A stretch of 64,000 bases of DNA, taken from Bradyrhizobium sp. WSM3983 (GTDB lineage Bacteria > Pseudomonadota > Alphaproteobacteria > Rhizobiales > Xanthobacteraceae). The DNA lies in NCBI RefSeq assembly GCF_000473045.1, contig NZ_AXAY01000001.1:1-64000 (forward strand). The letters run 5' to 3'. The notes beneath the pieces were generated by a model. It had not been told where the DNA came from. It searched no databases and saw only the letters and a list, made by a program, of their open reading frames with translations. Every line of letters begins with the position of its first letter. Within the stretch, counting starts at the first letter, position 1. The translations under genes and the position numbers were made by a program. Shown here one piece after another: positions 9,849 through 18,604 of this stretch.

Positions 9849-10553
9849 ATGACGGCCATGAGAACTGAAACGAGCAACGAGACAAGGCTGCGCGAGGATA
9901 TCTGCCGCTTGGGACGGTCCCTGTTCGAGCGCGGGCTGACGCCGGGCTCGTCCGGCAATATCAGCGTCAGGCTGGATGGCGGCGGCTGGCTGGTGACGCC
10001 GACCAACGCCTCGCTCGGCTTCCTAGATCCTGCAAAACTGTCGCGGCTGGACGATCAGGGCCGACTCATGTCCGGCGATGCGCCGACCAAGGAAGTTCCG
10101 CTGCATACCGCACTCTACGACACGCGCGGAAGCGCGCGGGCGATCGTGCATCTGCATTCGACGCATTCGGTCGCGCTCTCGATGCTGCCCGAGATCGACC
10201 CGCGCGCCGCGCTGCCGCCGATGACGGCCTACTACCTGATGAAATGCGGCGCTACCGCGCTCGTGCCCTATTACCGCCCCGGCGATCCCGCGGTCGCGGA
10301 TGCGATCAAGGGACTGGCGGGGAAATATTCATCCGTGCTGCTCGCCAATCACGGGCCCGTCGTCGCCGGCGACACGCTGGAAGCGGCGGTGTTCGCGACG
10401 GAAGAACTGGAAGAGACTGCGAAGCTGTATCTGCTGCTGCGCGGGATGAACCCGCGTTTTCTGTCGCCGGACCAGGTGACGGATCTGGTGAAGGTGTACG
10501 GGGTGATGCTGCCGGAGGATGGGCACGAGCCACACACGCCGGCGTCATCCTGA
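9849..10553 (+). CDS. otnC: 3-oxo-tetronate 4-phosphate decarboxylase (class II aldolase family)
   Basis: A 234-residue class II aldolase/adducin-fold protein that should decarboxylate 3-oxo-tetronate 4-phosphate to dihydroxyacetone phosphate. Visible features are TPGSSGNISVRLDGG (phosphate loop), the zinc-site histidines in HLHSTHSVALS, and ANHGPVVAG. It is transcribed divergently from ltnD across about 100 bases that must hold both promoters. The ATG at 9849 is preferred, since an upstream extension to 9783 looks non-coding. The last codons and the stop lie inside an inverted-repeat element, so the native C-terminus may have been altered by its insertion. Confidence 0.83.
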   Translation: MTAMRTETSNETRLREDICRLGRSLFERGLTPGSSGNISVRLDGGGWLVTPTNASLGFLDPAKLSRLDDQGRLMSGDAPTKEVPLHTALYDTRGSARAIVHLHSTHSVALSMLPEIDPRAALPPMTAYYLMKCGATALVPYYRPGDPAVADAIKGLAGKYSSVLLANHGPVVAGDTLEAAVFATEELEETAKLYLLLRGMNPRFLSPDQVTDLVKVYGVMLPEDGHEPHTPASS

Positions 10554-10664
10554 GGTGCGAGCCTTGCGATGCAAAGCATCGCAAGTTGAAGCCTCGAAGG
10601 ATGGGCTACAGGCGCTTGCGGCTCATCCTTCGAGGCGCGCAAGAGCGCGCACCTCAGGATGACG
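10543..10664. repeat. Composite palindromic repeat (CGTCATCCTGAGG family)
   Basis: Outer arms of 17 bases (10543-10559 and 10648-10664) are perfect inverted copies. Inside lie a second pair (GCCTCGAAGGATG at 10591-10603 with its complement at 10624-10636) and a small hairpin at 10563-10585. The element separates the convergent otnC and livF genes and may act as a bidirectional transcript end. A related copy lies at 13991-14088. Confidence 0.75.
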
Positions 10665-10692
10665 GCAGTGCTCGCGGAGGCAGCTCCGGCGC

Positions 10693-11397
10693 CTACAGCC
10701 CCAGATACGCTTTGCGCACGTCCGGATTGCCCCTGATGTCGGCTGCCGGTCCCTGCATCAGCACGCGTCCGGTCTGCAGGATGTAGGCGCGGTCTGCGAT
10801 CTCGAGGCACTCCGCCATGCGCTGTTCGACGATCAGCACGGTCATCCCGGCATCGCGGATGGTTTTCACCGCCTGGAAGATTTCATCGACCAACTTTGGC
10901 ATGATGCCTTGCGACGGCTCGTCCAGCATCAACAGCCGCGGACGCGTCATCAAGGCGCGGCCAATCGCGAGCATCTGTTGCTCGCCGCCGGAGAGCGTTT
11001 CGGCGCGCTGCTCAAGGCGTTCGGACAGGCGCGGGAACAGCTTGAAGACGAGATCGAGCGGCCCCTCGCGATCCGCCTCGCCGCGATAGAGATAGCTGCC
11101 GAGGCGGAGATTGTCGCGCACAGAGAGGCGTGGAAACAGGCGGCGGTTCTCCGGCACATAGGCAATGCCGGTGGCGGTGATGTGATGCTGCGCCATGCCG
11201 TCAAGGCGCTTGCCGTCGAACGTCACGGTGCCCGAACGCGGGCGCTCGGCACCGGCGATGGATTTGAGCAGCGTCGACTTGCCCGCACCGTTGGCACCGG
11301 CAACGCAGACGATCTCCCCCTTCTGGACCTCGATCGAGATCGCGGAGATCGCGACCAGGCCCTGATAGGCGGTCGTGACTTCATGCACTGACAGCAT
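10693..11397 (-). CDS. livF: Branched-chain amino-acid-type ABC transporter ATPase (LivF)
   Basis: A 234-residue cytoplasmic ATPase. Walker A GANGAGKST (about 34-42), signature LSGGEQQML (about 135) and Walker B LLMLDEPSQG are all intact. It is the last gene of a livH-livM-livG-livF operon and starts 17 bases inside the end of livG. It would energise uptake of the ligand bound by the 14124 binding protein. The substrate need not be a branched-chain amino acid, because the family also carries urea, amides and aromatic acids. Confidence 0.88.
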   Translation of the reverse strand: MLSVHEVTTAYQGLVAISAISIEVQKGEIVCVAGANGAGKSTLLKSIAGAERPRSGTVTFDGKRLDGMAQHHITATGIAYVPENRRLFPRLSVRDNLRLGSYLYRGEADREGPLDLVFKLFPRLSERLEQRAETLSGGEQQMLAIGRALMTRPRLLMLDEPSQGIMPKLVDEIFQAVKTIRDAGMTVLIVEQRMAECLEIADRAYILQTGRVLMQGPAADIRGNPDVRKAYLGL

Positions 11398-12112
11398 GAC
11401 GATCTCCCAGATATGCGCTGATCACCTTGGGATCGCGGACCACGTCGGCGGGCTTGCCTTCGACCAGAACCTTGCCGAGATCGAGCACGATGGCGCGGTC
11501 GACCAGCGGCATCACGATCTCCATGACGTGTTCGACCATCAGAACGGTGATGCCGGTATCGCGTACTTTTCGCACCAGCGCCACACCGGTTTGCGCCTCG
11601 GTCGGTGTGAGGCCGGTGAGGACCTCATCGAGCAGCAGCAGTTTCGGTTCGGTCGCAAGCGCACGAGCAACTTCGAGGCGGCGCTTCTCGGCCGGCACGA
11701 GGTCGCTCGCGAGCACGTCGGCGCGCGCGGCGAGCCCGGTGAACTCCAGTACTTCATGCGCCTTGCGGCGCGCCTCGCGCATCACCGTGTTGCGCACCAA
11801 GGCACCGACGATGACGTTGTCGATGACCGTCATGGTCTCAAAGCTCTTGACGACCTGGAAGGTGCGTCCGACGCCGCGCTGGCAGCGTTCAGCCGCGGGC
11901 AATGTGGTGACATCCTCACCGTCGAACCAGATCGAGCCTTGCGTCGGCGGCAGAACGCCGGCGATGAGATTGAACAGCGTCGACTTGCCGGCGCCGTTGG
12001 GACCGATCAGACCGACGATCTCGCCGCGGCCGACTGAGATCGAGACGTCGCTGTTGGCGACGAGGCCGCCGAACCGCTGCCAGACGCCGCGGGTTTCAAG
12101 GAGCGCGGTCAT
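11381..12112 (-). CDS. livG: Branched-chain amino-acid-type ABC transporter ATPase (LivG)
   Basis: A 243-residue ATPase with Walker A GPNGAGKST and Walker B LLLLDEVLTGLTPTE. The signature loop reads LVPAEKRRLEVARAL rather than the usual LSGGQ-type motif, and the Walker B follow-on is EVLTGL rather than EPxxGL. I recall such variants in a subgroup of Liv-like ATPases, so this is probably a subgroup mark rather than decay. Its start overlaps the livM stop by four bases (ATGA). It pairs with livF as a heterodimer. Confidence 0.87.
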   Translation of the reverse strand: MTALLETRGVWQRFGGLVANSDVSISVGRGEIVGLIGPNGAGKSTLFNLIAGVLPPTQGSIWFDGEDVTTLPAAERCQRGVGRTFQVVKSFETMTVIDNVIVGALVRNTVMREARRKAHEVLEFTGLAARADVLASDLVPAEKRRLEVARALATEPKLLLLDEVLTGLTPTEAQTGVALVRKVRDTGITVLMVEHVMEIVMPLVDRAIVLDLGKVLVEGKPADVVRDPKVISAYLGDRHAVSA

Positions 12113-13095
12113 CGCGTGGCTCCCTTTGCCTTTGAACGGGAGAACAGGCTCACCAAGCCTTGCGGCAGCGCCAGCGAAATCGCCACGATCAGCGCACCAT
12201 AGACGATGAGGTCGACGCCGCGTCCGGAGCCGCCGATATAGGAGCGCGTCAGTTCCGTCATCGGGATCAGGATGGCCGCGCCCAACACGGGACCCCAGAG
12301 GGTGCCGATGCCACCGAGCACGGCCGGGAGCGCCATCAGCAGCGAAAACTGGAAGCCCATGACGCTTTCTGGATCGATATAAGCGAGGAACTGCGCATAG
12401 AACGCGCCGCCGACGGCAACGAGGAAGGCGGAGACGGCGGCCGCACCCATTTTGGAGTTGAACACGACGACGCCGAGGCTTTCAGCGGCTTCCGGATTGT
12501 CCTTCACCGCGCGCCACCAAAAGCCCCACTTGGAATCCTCCAGCCACCAGGTGACGAACCAGGCGAGGCAGCAGAGCGCAAGCGCGAAATAGAAGTACGG
12601 CAGCTTGCTGCGCAGGAACTGGAATTTCAGCCAACTGTCGCCGCGCACCGGAATGGTGATGCCCATTGCGGCCCCCGCCCATTCCCAATTCTGGAACAGC
12701 AACAGCCCGATCTCGGCGATGACGATGGTCGCGATCACGAAGTAATGGCCACGCAGGCGGAAGAAGGGATAGCCAAGCCCCATCGCGATGAGAGCCGCGA
12801 TTACGCCGCCGGCGAGCATGCCGAACCAGGGCAGCACGCCGAACTTGGTGAACAGCAGCTCCGTGGTATAGGCGCCGATGCCGAAATAGAGCGCGTGGCC
12901 GAGCGAGATCTGACCGCAATAACCGGACAGGATGTTCCAGCTCTGCGACAGCGCCGCATACATCAGGGTCAGGATCAGGATGTTCTGGACGTAGACATCC
13001 CTGACGAACACCGGCGCGAGCGCTGCGAGTCCAGCCAGGACCGCGGCGATGATGAGATCGCGGCGGCGCCGCGCGGCAAAATTCTTGTCCATCAC
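12109..13095 (-). CDS. livM: Branched-chain amino-acid-type ABC transporter permease (LivM)
   Basis: A hydrophobic 328-residue permease with about nine membrane helices. The conserved segment SGYCGQISLGHALYFGIGAY (about 56-75) and the coupling region near VKDNPEAAESLGV mark LivM. The start is a GTG at 13095 overlapping the livH stop by four bases, or the ATG at 13092. It forms the membrane channel together with livH. Confidence 0.87.
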   Translation of the reverse strand: MMDKNFAARRRRDLIIAAVLAGLAALAPVFVRDVYVQNILILTLMYAALSQSWNILSGYCGQISLGHALYFGIGAYTTELLFTKFGVLPWFGMLAGGVIAALIAMGLGYPFFRLRGHYFVIATIVIAEIGLLLFQNWEWAGAAMGITIPVRGDSWLKFQFLRSKLPYFYFALALCCLAWFVTWWLEDSKWGFWWRAVKDNPEAAESLGVVVFNSKMGAAAVSAFLVAVGGAFYAQFLAYIDPESVMGFQFSLLMALPAVLGGIGTLWGPVLGAAILIPMTELTRSYIGGSGRGVDLIVYGALIVAISLALPQGLVSLFSRSKAKGATR

Positions 13096-13970
13096 ATCTG
13101 TCCGAACAGGCCACGCGGCCGGATGAAGACAACGAGCAGATAGACAGCATAGATGCCGACCGACTTCAGCGAGGGCGGCAGCACCAATGCGGTGGTCGCT
13201 TCGACCAGGCCGACGATGATGCCGCCGGCGAAGGCGCCGAACACGCTGCCGAAGCCGCCGAGCGCGACGGTCACGTAGGCGATCAGCGCAAAGGATGCGC
13301 CGACATCGGGATAGATGTAGAAGAACACCGCCATGATCGCGCCGGCAAGACCGACCAGCGCGGCCCCTAAGCCCCAGCCGAGCGCAAACACGCGATTCTT
13401 GTCGATGCCGACCAGCGCCACCGCGCCGGGATCCTCACGGGTCGCTTCCAGCGCACGGCCAAAATCAGTGCGGTGGATGAAGAAGTAGAGGCCGGCAAAG
13501 GCCGCGATCGCGACCAACGCGCCGATCAGTTGCGGCTCCGGCAGGAAGATGCCGGCGACGGAGATGGTCTTACCGCCGGCCCAGGAGTGCGGGATGCTTC
13601 GGTAGTCCGGGGTGAAGAAGAACTGCGCGAGCCCGCGCATCACGATGGCGAGGCCGAAGGTGGAGAAGATCTGCACCATGCCGGCGTTGGCTTTGGCCCG
13701 CATCGCGAAGCGCACGACCAACAGGTAGACCACGGCTCCGAGCACGAACAGCGCCGCGGCGACCAGCGGCGCTGACAGCAAGGGGTCGATCGCGAAGAAC
13801 GTGAACAGGAAGAAGCTCACATACATGGCGATCATCAGGAACTCGCCATGGGCGAAGTTCACGACGTCCATCAGGCCGAAGATCAGCGCGAGGCCGACCG
13901 CAATGAGTCCGTAGAGCAGGCCCATCAGGAGGCCGCTCGCGAGACTCTGGATAATGGCTTGGGCTGTCAC
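13092..13970 (-). CDS. livH: Branched-chain amino-acid-type ABC transporter permease (LivH)
   Basis: A 292-residue permease with about eight helices. GLALIFGLMDVVNFAHGEFLM near residue 27 is the hallmark of LivH. It opens with a GTG at 13970. It is separated from the upstream binding-protein gene by a palindromic repeat, so expression of the membrane part may be lower than that of the binding protein. Confidence 0.87.
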   Translation of the reverse strand: MTAQAIIQSLASGLLMGLLYGLIAVGLALIFGLMDVVNFAHGEFLMIAMYVSFFLFTFFAIDPLLSAPLVAAALFVLGAVVYLLVVRFAMRAKANAGMVQIFSTFGLAIVMRGLAQFFFTPDYRSIPHSWAGGKTISVAGIFLPEPQLIGALVAIAAFAGLYFFIHRTDFGRALEATREDPGAVALVGIDKNRVFALGWGLGAALVGLAGAIMAVFFYIYPDVGASFALIAYVTVALGGFGSVFGAFAGGIIVGLVEATTALVLPPSLKSVGIYAVYLLVVFIRPRGLFGQM

Positions 13971-13990
13971 AAGTCTGTCTCCCGAAATAC

Positions 13991-14088
13991 GTCCTCATCC
14001 TGAGGAGCGCGCACAAGCGCGCGTCTCGAAGGATGGCCCAGCCCTCGTCCTTCGAGATGCGGGCTACGCCCGTTCCTCAGGACGACGG
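13991..14088. repeat. Palindromic repeat, second copy of the CATCCTGAGG family
   Basis: The left end (GTCCTCATCCTGAGGAGCG) and right end (CGTTCCTCAGGACGAC) are imperfect inverted copies, with an inner pair TCTCGAAGGATG / GTCCTTCGAGA. It lies between the ABC binding-protein gene and livH on their shared strand, a place where such hairpins often protect upstream mRNA. Confidence 0.7.
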
Positions 14089-14123
14089 CGGGAGCTACCG
14101 TCTGCGCTCCCGCTCTTCGCACC

Positions 14124-15368
14124 TTACTTCATCGGCCAGGTCGCTTCCGCGATCGCGGCCTGCGGCGGAAAGATGGTGACGAACTTGCCGCCGATATATT
14201 GCAGCAGCACCGGGTCGGCGTCGTTGTTCTGGCCCATGTCGTCGAACTTGACGCGCTTCCAGGGCATGATGGTCTGCTCGCCCGGAATGTCCGTGGCGGC
14301 GAGCGCATCGCGGATCTTCTCGCCATCGGCGGACTTGGCGCGGTTGATCGCGTCAGCGAGGATGATCAGGCCCATAAACTGGCGCGAGGTGAGGTCGTTG
14401 AAGTCCTTGCCCGAGCGCGCCTTGAACATCTCGTTGAGCTTGCCGACCATCGGGCGCTTCTGCGCGAGGTCGAGCGAGAAGGTGCCGCGCGAGATCACGC
14501 CTTCGAGCTTGTCGCCGACGGCGTCGTAGAGCGCCTTCTCGGAAAAGCCGGCGTCCTGCGCCACGATCGCGTTCGGCTTGTAGCCGAGCTCGGCCATGGT
14601 CTTGACCAGCAGAATGCCGTCGGTGGTGTAGCTCGACGGCATCAGCACGTCGGCATTGGCGCTCTTGAGCTGCTGCACCTCGGCCGACAGCGAAGGCGAG
14701 TTGGCACGGTACTTAATGTCGGAGACGATCTTGTAGCCGCGTTCGCCGGCGATCTTGGCCTGGGCGTTGCCGGAGTCGGTGCCGAAAATGGTGTCTTCGT
14801 GGAACAGCGACAGCGTCTCGATCTTGGTGCCCTTCTTCTTCAGGGCATCGAAGAAGTCGAACATCGCGGCCGAATACATTTCGTCATGTGGCGCCGCACG
14901 GAAGTAATATTTGAGACCGCGGCGATGCAGGCTCGGCGAGGAGTTGTCGGCCGAAACGAACGGGATCTGGTAGCGCTCGCAGATCTGGCTGACAGTGACG
15001 GCCACCGCACTCTGATAGGTGCCGATGATGGCGGAGACCTTCTCCTGCGTGATCAGGCGCTCGGCCTCGGCGCGGCCCTTCTGCGGATCGGCCTGGTGGT
15101 CGGCAAACACGAGACGCACCTTGGCGCCGCCGAGGCCCGGCAGGCCCTCGCCCTTCGCCAGCGGCAGATCGAAATCAGTGTCCTTGTTGATGACCTCGAG
15201 CGCGGTCTCATAAGCCTTCTGCGCGTCGACGCCCTGCTGCGCACTGCCGCCGGAGAACGGATAGATGACGCCGATCACGACTTCAGAGGCCTGGGCGCGT
15301 GCAGCGAGCGGCACCAGGGCAGCAGTGGCGGTAGCACCGAGCAGAACGTCGCGGCGAGAGATCGTCAT
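14124..15368 (-). CDS. ABC transporter substrate-binding protein, Liv family (periplasmic binding protein type 1)
   Basis: The protein has 414 residues with an N-terminal twin-arginine-like export signal (MTISRRDVLLGATATAALVPLAARAQA, cleaved near residue 27). The mature part begins VVIGVIYPFSGGSAQQG, the Peripla_BP_6 opening. I chose the ATG at 15368; the frame extends upstream to 15458 without a sensible signal. It is the first gene of the importer. Its mature form and the adjacent putative hydro-lyase and amidohydrolase genes suggest an amino-acid or amide-like ligand, which is inference only. Confidence 0.88.
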   Translation of the reverse strand: MTISRRDVLLGATATAALVPLAARAQASEVVIGVIYPFSGGSAQQGVDAQKAYETALEVINKDTDFDLPLAKGEGLPGLGGAKVRLVFADHQADPQKGRAEAERLITQEKVSAIIGTYQSAVAVTVSQICERYQIPFVSADNSSPSLHRRGLKYYFRAAPHDEMYSAAMFDFFDALKKKGTKIETLSLFHEDTIFGTDSGNAQAKIAGERGYKIVSDIKYRANSPSLSAEVQQLKSANADVLMPSSYTTDGILLVKTMAELGYKPNAIVAQDAGFSEKALYDAVGDKLEGVISRGTFSLDLAQKRPMVGKLNEMFKARSGKDFNDLTSRQFMGLIILADAINRAKSADGEKIRDALAATDIPGEQTIMPWKRVKFDDMGQNNDADPVLLQYIGGKFVTIFPPQAAIAEATWPMK

Positions 15369-15457
15369 GGCAGAGTCCCCTGTTACTGAATTTCGACAGA
15401 TCGAATGAAACGATTGACGGGTACGGTAAAGCCTGAAGAAGCAGCAAACGCTGCCCA

Positions 15458-16273
15458 CTAAATCACGGCCATGGTTCTGTTCTTTAGATCCGTCACCAAC
15501 ATCAAACCAGGCGAATGCGTAATCGCGAACGGAACCTTGGCGGCATTGATGACTGATTGCGGCGTCACGCCGCAGGCCCAGAACACCGGGATCTCGTCAT
15601 CGGCAACAAATACGGGATCACCATAGTCGGGCTTGGCAATGTCCTTGATGCCGATCAGATGCGGATGGCCGAGATGGACGGGCGCGCCGTGCACGGCGGG
15701 ATAGCGCGAGGTGATCTGCACCGCGCGGATCGCATCGGCCGGCTTGAAGGGGCGCATCGAGACCACCATCGGACCCGCGAACGGACCGGCCTCGCCGCAG
15801 GCGATATTGGTGCGGTACATCGGCACCCGCACATTCTGCTCGATGTGCCGGATCGGCATGCCCTCGTCGAGTAATGCCTCCTCGAACGAGAACGAGCAGC
15901 CCAGCACAAAGGTCACGAGATCGTCGCGCCAGTGCTTGGTGACGTCGGTCGGCTCGTCCACGACCTCGCCGTCGCGCCAGACGCGGTAACGCGGCACGTC
16001 GGTGCGGATGTCGAGATCGACGCCGAGCGCGGGGATGTGCGGGCTGCCGACGTCAGACATGCCGATGATCGGACACGGTTTGGGATTGAGCTGGCAGAAG
16101 CGGTGGAAGGCGCTGGCGTATTCCGCCGGCAGGATCGCCAGATTGCCCTGGACGAAGCCGGGAGCGACCCCCGCGGTGGAACCGACCTCGCCACCACGAT
16201 AGGCGAGCCGTGCCTTGCGGCTCGGGAGGGTGTCGGGCGTTTCAGTTTGCTGCGCTGCCACAAAAACAGTCAT
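15458..16273 (-). CDS. Putative hydro-lyase, DUF1445 / D-glutamate cyclase-like family
   Basis: This 271-residue protein has the conserved DUF1445 stretches [24 protein letters not shown] (early), [41 protein letters not shown] and [26 protein letters not shown] (late). The ATG at 16273 is preferred over the longer frame to 16321. Members are annotated as putative hydro-lyases, and a related domain is found fused to D-glutamate cyclase in animals. The substrate is therefore uncertain. It is divergent from a LysR regulator and sits upstream of the ABC binding-protein gene on the same strand, so it may be co-transcribed with the importer. Confidence 0.8.
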   Translation of the reverse strand: MTVFVAAQQTETPDTLPSRKARLAYRGGEVGSTAGVAPGFVQGNLAILPAEYASAFHRFCQLNPKPCPIIGMSDVGSPHIPALGVDLDIRTDVPRYRVWRDGEVVDEPTDVTKHWRDDLVTFVLGCSFSFEEALLDEGMPIRHIEQNVRVPMYRTNIACGEAGPFAGPMVVSMRPFKPADAIRAVQITSRYPAVHGAPVHLGHPHLIGIKDIAKPDYGDPVFVADDEIPVFWACGVTPQSVINAAKVPFAITHSPGLMLVTDLKNRTMAVI

Positions 16274-16353
16274 GTGATCGATCTGCCTATGAACTCGACA
16301 AGCGTAGCCAACATCAAGCATACTATAAAGTCTAATCGTCCTTTCTAATGGGT

Positions 16354-16376
16354 ATCGATAAATCTATTTTATCGAT
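16354..16376. promoter_or_regulatory. Candidate LysR operator, perfect 9-bp inverted repeat
   Basis: ATCGATAAA-TCTAT-TTTATCGAT is a perfect 9-bp inverted repeat 17 bases before the chosen LysR start (16393) and about 80 bases from the divergent DUF1445 start. LysR regulators commonly bind such AT-rich interrupted palindromes in shared promoters. If translation began at the ATG at 16348 the site would be coding, so the palindrome supports the later start. Confidence 0.6.
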
Positions 16377-16392
16377 CAGGAAAATCCTTCCA

Positions 16393-17310
16393 ATGCTGGA
16401 CTTCAGGTCGATCGAAACCTTCCTTTGGGTTGTGAAGCTCGGCAGCTTCCGCGGCGCCGCAGCACGGCTCAATACAACCCAGCCGGCGATCTCCCAGCGC
16501 ATCGCCCAGCTCGAGCGCGAGATGGGCGTAAAGCTCCTGAACCGCGATCATCGCGTGGCCTCGCCGACCCCGAGCGGCCGGCAGATGATGGTCTATGCGG
16601 AAAAGCTGATCGGCCTGCGCGCTCAGATGATGGCCGAGATCGGCGATCGTTCGGCGATGCGCGGCGTGATGCGGCTCGGCGTCGCCGAGACCATCGTGCA
16701 CACCTGGCTGCCGCGGCTGGTGAAGAGCATGAACGAAGTCTATCCGAACCTGTCGCTGGAGATCGAGGTCGACATCACGCCGAACCTCACCGCGCGCCTG
16801 CTTGCTCAGGAGATCGAGCTTGCCTTCGTGGTCGGGCCGCTGTCGGCCTCCGGCGTGCACAATCGTCTTCTCGCCGATTATCCGATCGGCTTTCTCGCAA
16901 GCCCGTCACTCGGGCTCGGCCATGGCCCGGTGACGCCCGCCGATCTCGCGCGGTTTCCGATCATCACTTTTCCGCGCAAGACCAGACCCTACGAGGTCGT
17001 GCGCGAGGTGTTCGACCGGCCGGACCTGCCGCCAATCCGTCTTCACGCCTCTGCCTCGCTCGCCACCGTGATCCACATGGCGGTGGAAGGTCTCGGCATC
17101 GCCGTGATCCCCGACGCCATCGTCGAGAACGAGCTCGCCGACGGTCGGCTGCAGTTGCTCGACACCGATCTCGAGATCGCGCCGCTGACGTTCACGGCAA
17201 GCTGGCTCGCCTCGCCCGACGTCGTCGCGGTGGAGCGCGTCGCCGAGCTTGCATGTCAGATTGCGCAGAGCAGCCTCGCAGTTGACGCGCCCGCGCTGGC
17301 GCGTCATTGA
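16393..17310 (+). CDS. LysR-family transcriptional regulator
   Basis: A 305-residue regulator. The winged helix-turn-helix covers about residues 1-60 (FRSIETFLWVVKLGSFRGAAARLN, QPAISQRIAQLE), followed by a periplasmic-binding-like effector domain (about 90-300). The chosen ATG gives the usual short LysR lead. It is divergent from DUF1445 and the importer, and 31 bases ahead of an amidohydrolase operon, so it probably controls both. The effector is likely the imported compound or a breakdown product. Confidence 0.88.
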   Translation: MLDFRSIETFLWVVKLGSFRGAAARLNTTQPAISQRIAQLEREMGVKLLNRDHRVASPTPSGRQMMVYAEKLIGLRAQMMAEIGDRSAMRGVMRLGVAETIVHTWLPRLVKSMNEVYPNLSLEIEVDITPNLTARLLAQEIELAFVVGPLSASGVHNRLLADYPIGFLASPSLGLGHGPVTPADLARFPIITFPRKTRPYEVVREVFDRPDLPPIRLHASASLATVIHMAVEGLGIAVIPDAIVENELADGRLQLLDTDLEIAPLTFTASWLASPDVVAVERVAELACQIAQSSLAVDAPALARH

Positions 17311-17341
17311 AAAAGGCGCCGGACCAATGAGAGACTGACGC

Positions 17342-18592
17342 ATGAGCCGAGCCGCGACTAATTTGCAAATCGATTCCGCCCGCCTCTGGGGCTCCATCCA
17401 CGAGACCGCGCAGTTCGGCGCGACGGCCAAAGGCGGTGTGCGGCGGCTGACGCTGAGCAGCGAAGACAAGCAGGTTCGCGACTGGTTCCGAAAGGCCTGC
17501 GAGGAAGCCGGCCTCGAGGTGCATGTCGATGCGCTCGGGTCTCAGTTCGGCCTGCGCAAGGGCCGCGACATGTCGAAGCTGCCCGTCGGCATCGGCTCGC
17601 ATCTCGACACCCAGCCGACCGGCGGCAAATATGACGGCATTCTCGGCACGCTCGGCGCGCTCGAAGTGATCCGCACGCTGAATGATGCCGGCATCGAGAC
17701 TGAGGCGCCGATCTGCGTCGTCAACTGGACCAACGAGGAAGGCTCACGCTTCGCGCCGGCGATGATGGCGTCCGCAGCTTACGTCGGCGATTTCACCACC
17801 GACGACATCCTCTCGCGCAAGGACATCGAGGGCACCACCGTCGGCCAGGCGCTCGACAGTATCGGCTATCGCGGCAACAAGCCGGTCGGCTTCCAGAAGC
17901 TCGGCTGTTTCGTCGAGCTGCACATTGAGCAGGGCCCGATCCTGGAAGCCGAGGGCAAGACCATCGGCGTGGTCGATTCCGGCCAGGGCGTGCTGTGGTA
18001 CGATGGCAAGATTTCCGGCTTCGAAAGCCACGCGGGATCGACGCCGATGCCGTTGCGGCGCGATGCGCTGGCGACGTTGTCCGAGATCGTGCTGGCGATG
18101 GAGGCCACCGCGAAGAAGCACGGGCCGAACGCGGTCGGCACCATCGGCGAGGCTGTGATCGCAAACCCCTCGCGCAACGTCATTCCCGGCGAGATCGCCT
18201 TCACGATGGATTGCCGCAGCGCCGATGGCGCGATCATGGATGCCCTCGATCGCGACCTGCGTGCGGCCATCGCCGAGATCGCCGCGCGCCGCAAGGTCGA
18301 GGTCAAGATTGATCTCGTCTGGCGCAAGCCGCCGACGCATTTCGATCCCAAGCTCATCACGGCCGTCGAGAATGCGGCCGAGACGCTGGGCTATTCCTCC
18401 CGCCGCATCACCTCCGGCGCCGGCCACGACGCCTGCAACCTCAACACCGTGATGCCGGCGGCGATGGTGTTCGTGCCGTGCAAGGACGGCATCAGCCACA
18501 ACGAGCTGGAAGACGCCACGCAGGGCGACTGTGCCGCGGGCACCAACGTGCTGATGCACACCGTGCTGGCGATCGCCGGCGTCGCATCCTGA
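17342..18592 (+). CDS. M20-family amidohydrolase (N-carbamoyl-amino acid hydrolase / allantoate amidohydrolase type)
   Basis: A 416-residue binuclear metal hydrolase. Metal-site motifs are GIGSHLDTQPTGGKYDGILG (about 80), TNEEGSRFAP (about 130), HIEQGPILE (about 195) and SGAGHDACNL near 360. The family removes a carbamoyl, ureido or acyl group from amino-acid derivatives, so N-carbamoyl amino acids, allantoate and ureidopropionate are possible. No hydantoinase or allantoinase lies nearby. It starts the LysR-linked operon with the two dehydrogenases, at gaps of 12 and 11 bases. Confidence 0.86.
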   Translation: MSRAATNLQIDSARLWGSIHETAQFGATAKGGVRRLTLSSEDKQVRDWFRKACEEAGLEVHVDALGSQFGLRKGRDMSKLPVGIGSHLDTQPTGGKYDGILGTLGALEVIRTLNDAGIETEAPICVVNWTNEEGSRFAPAMMASAAYVGDFTTDDILSRKDIEGTTVGQALDSIGYRGNKPVGFQKLGCFVELHIEQGPILEAEGKTIGVVDSGQGVLWYDGKISGFESHAGSTPMPLRRDALATLSEIVLAMEATAKKHGPNAVGTIGEAVIANPSRNVIPGEIAFTMDCRSADGAIMDALDRDLRAAIAEIAARRKVEVKIDLVWRKPPTHFDPKLITAVENAAETLGYSSRRITSGAGHDACNLNTVMPAAMVFVPCKDGISHNELEDATQGDCAAGTNVLMHTVLAIAGVAS

Positions 18593-18604
18593 TCGGAGAC
18601 AGAC

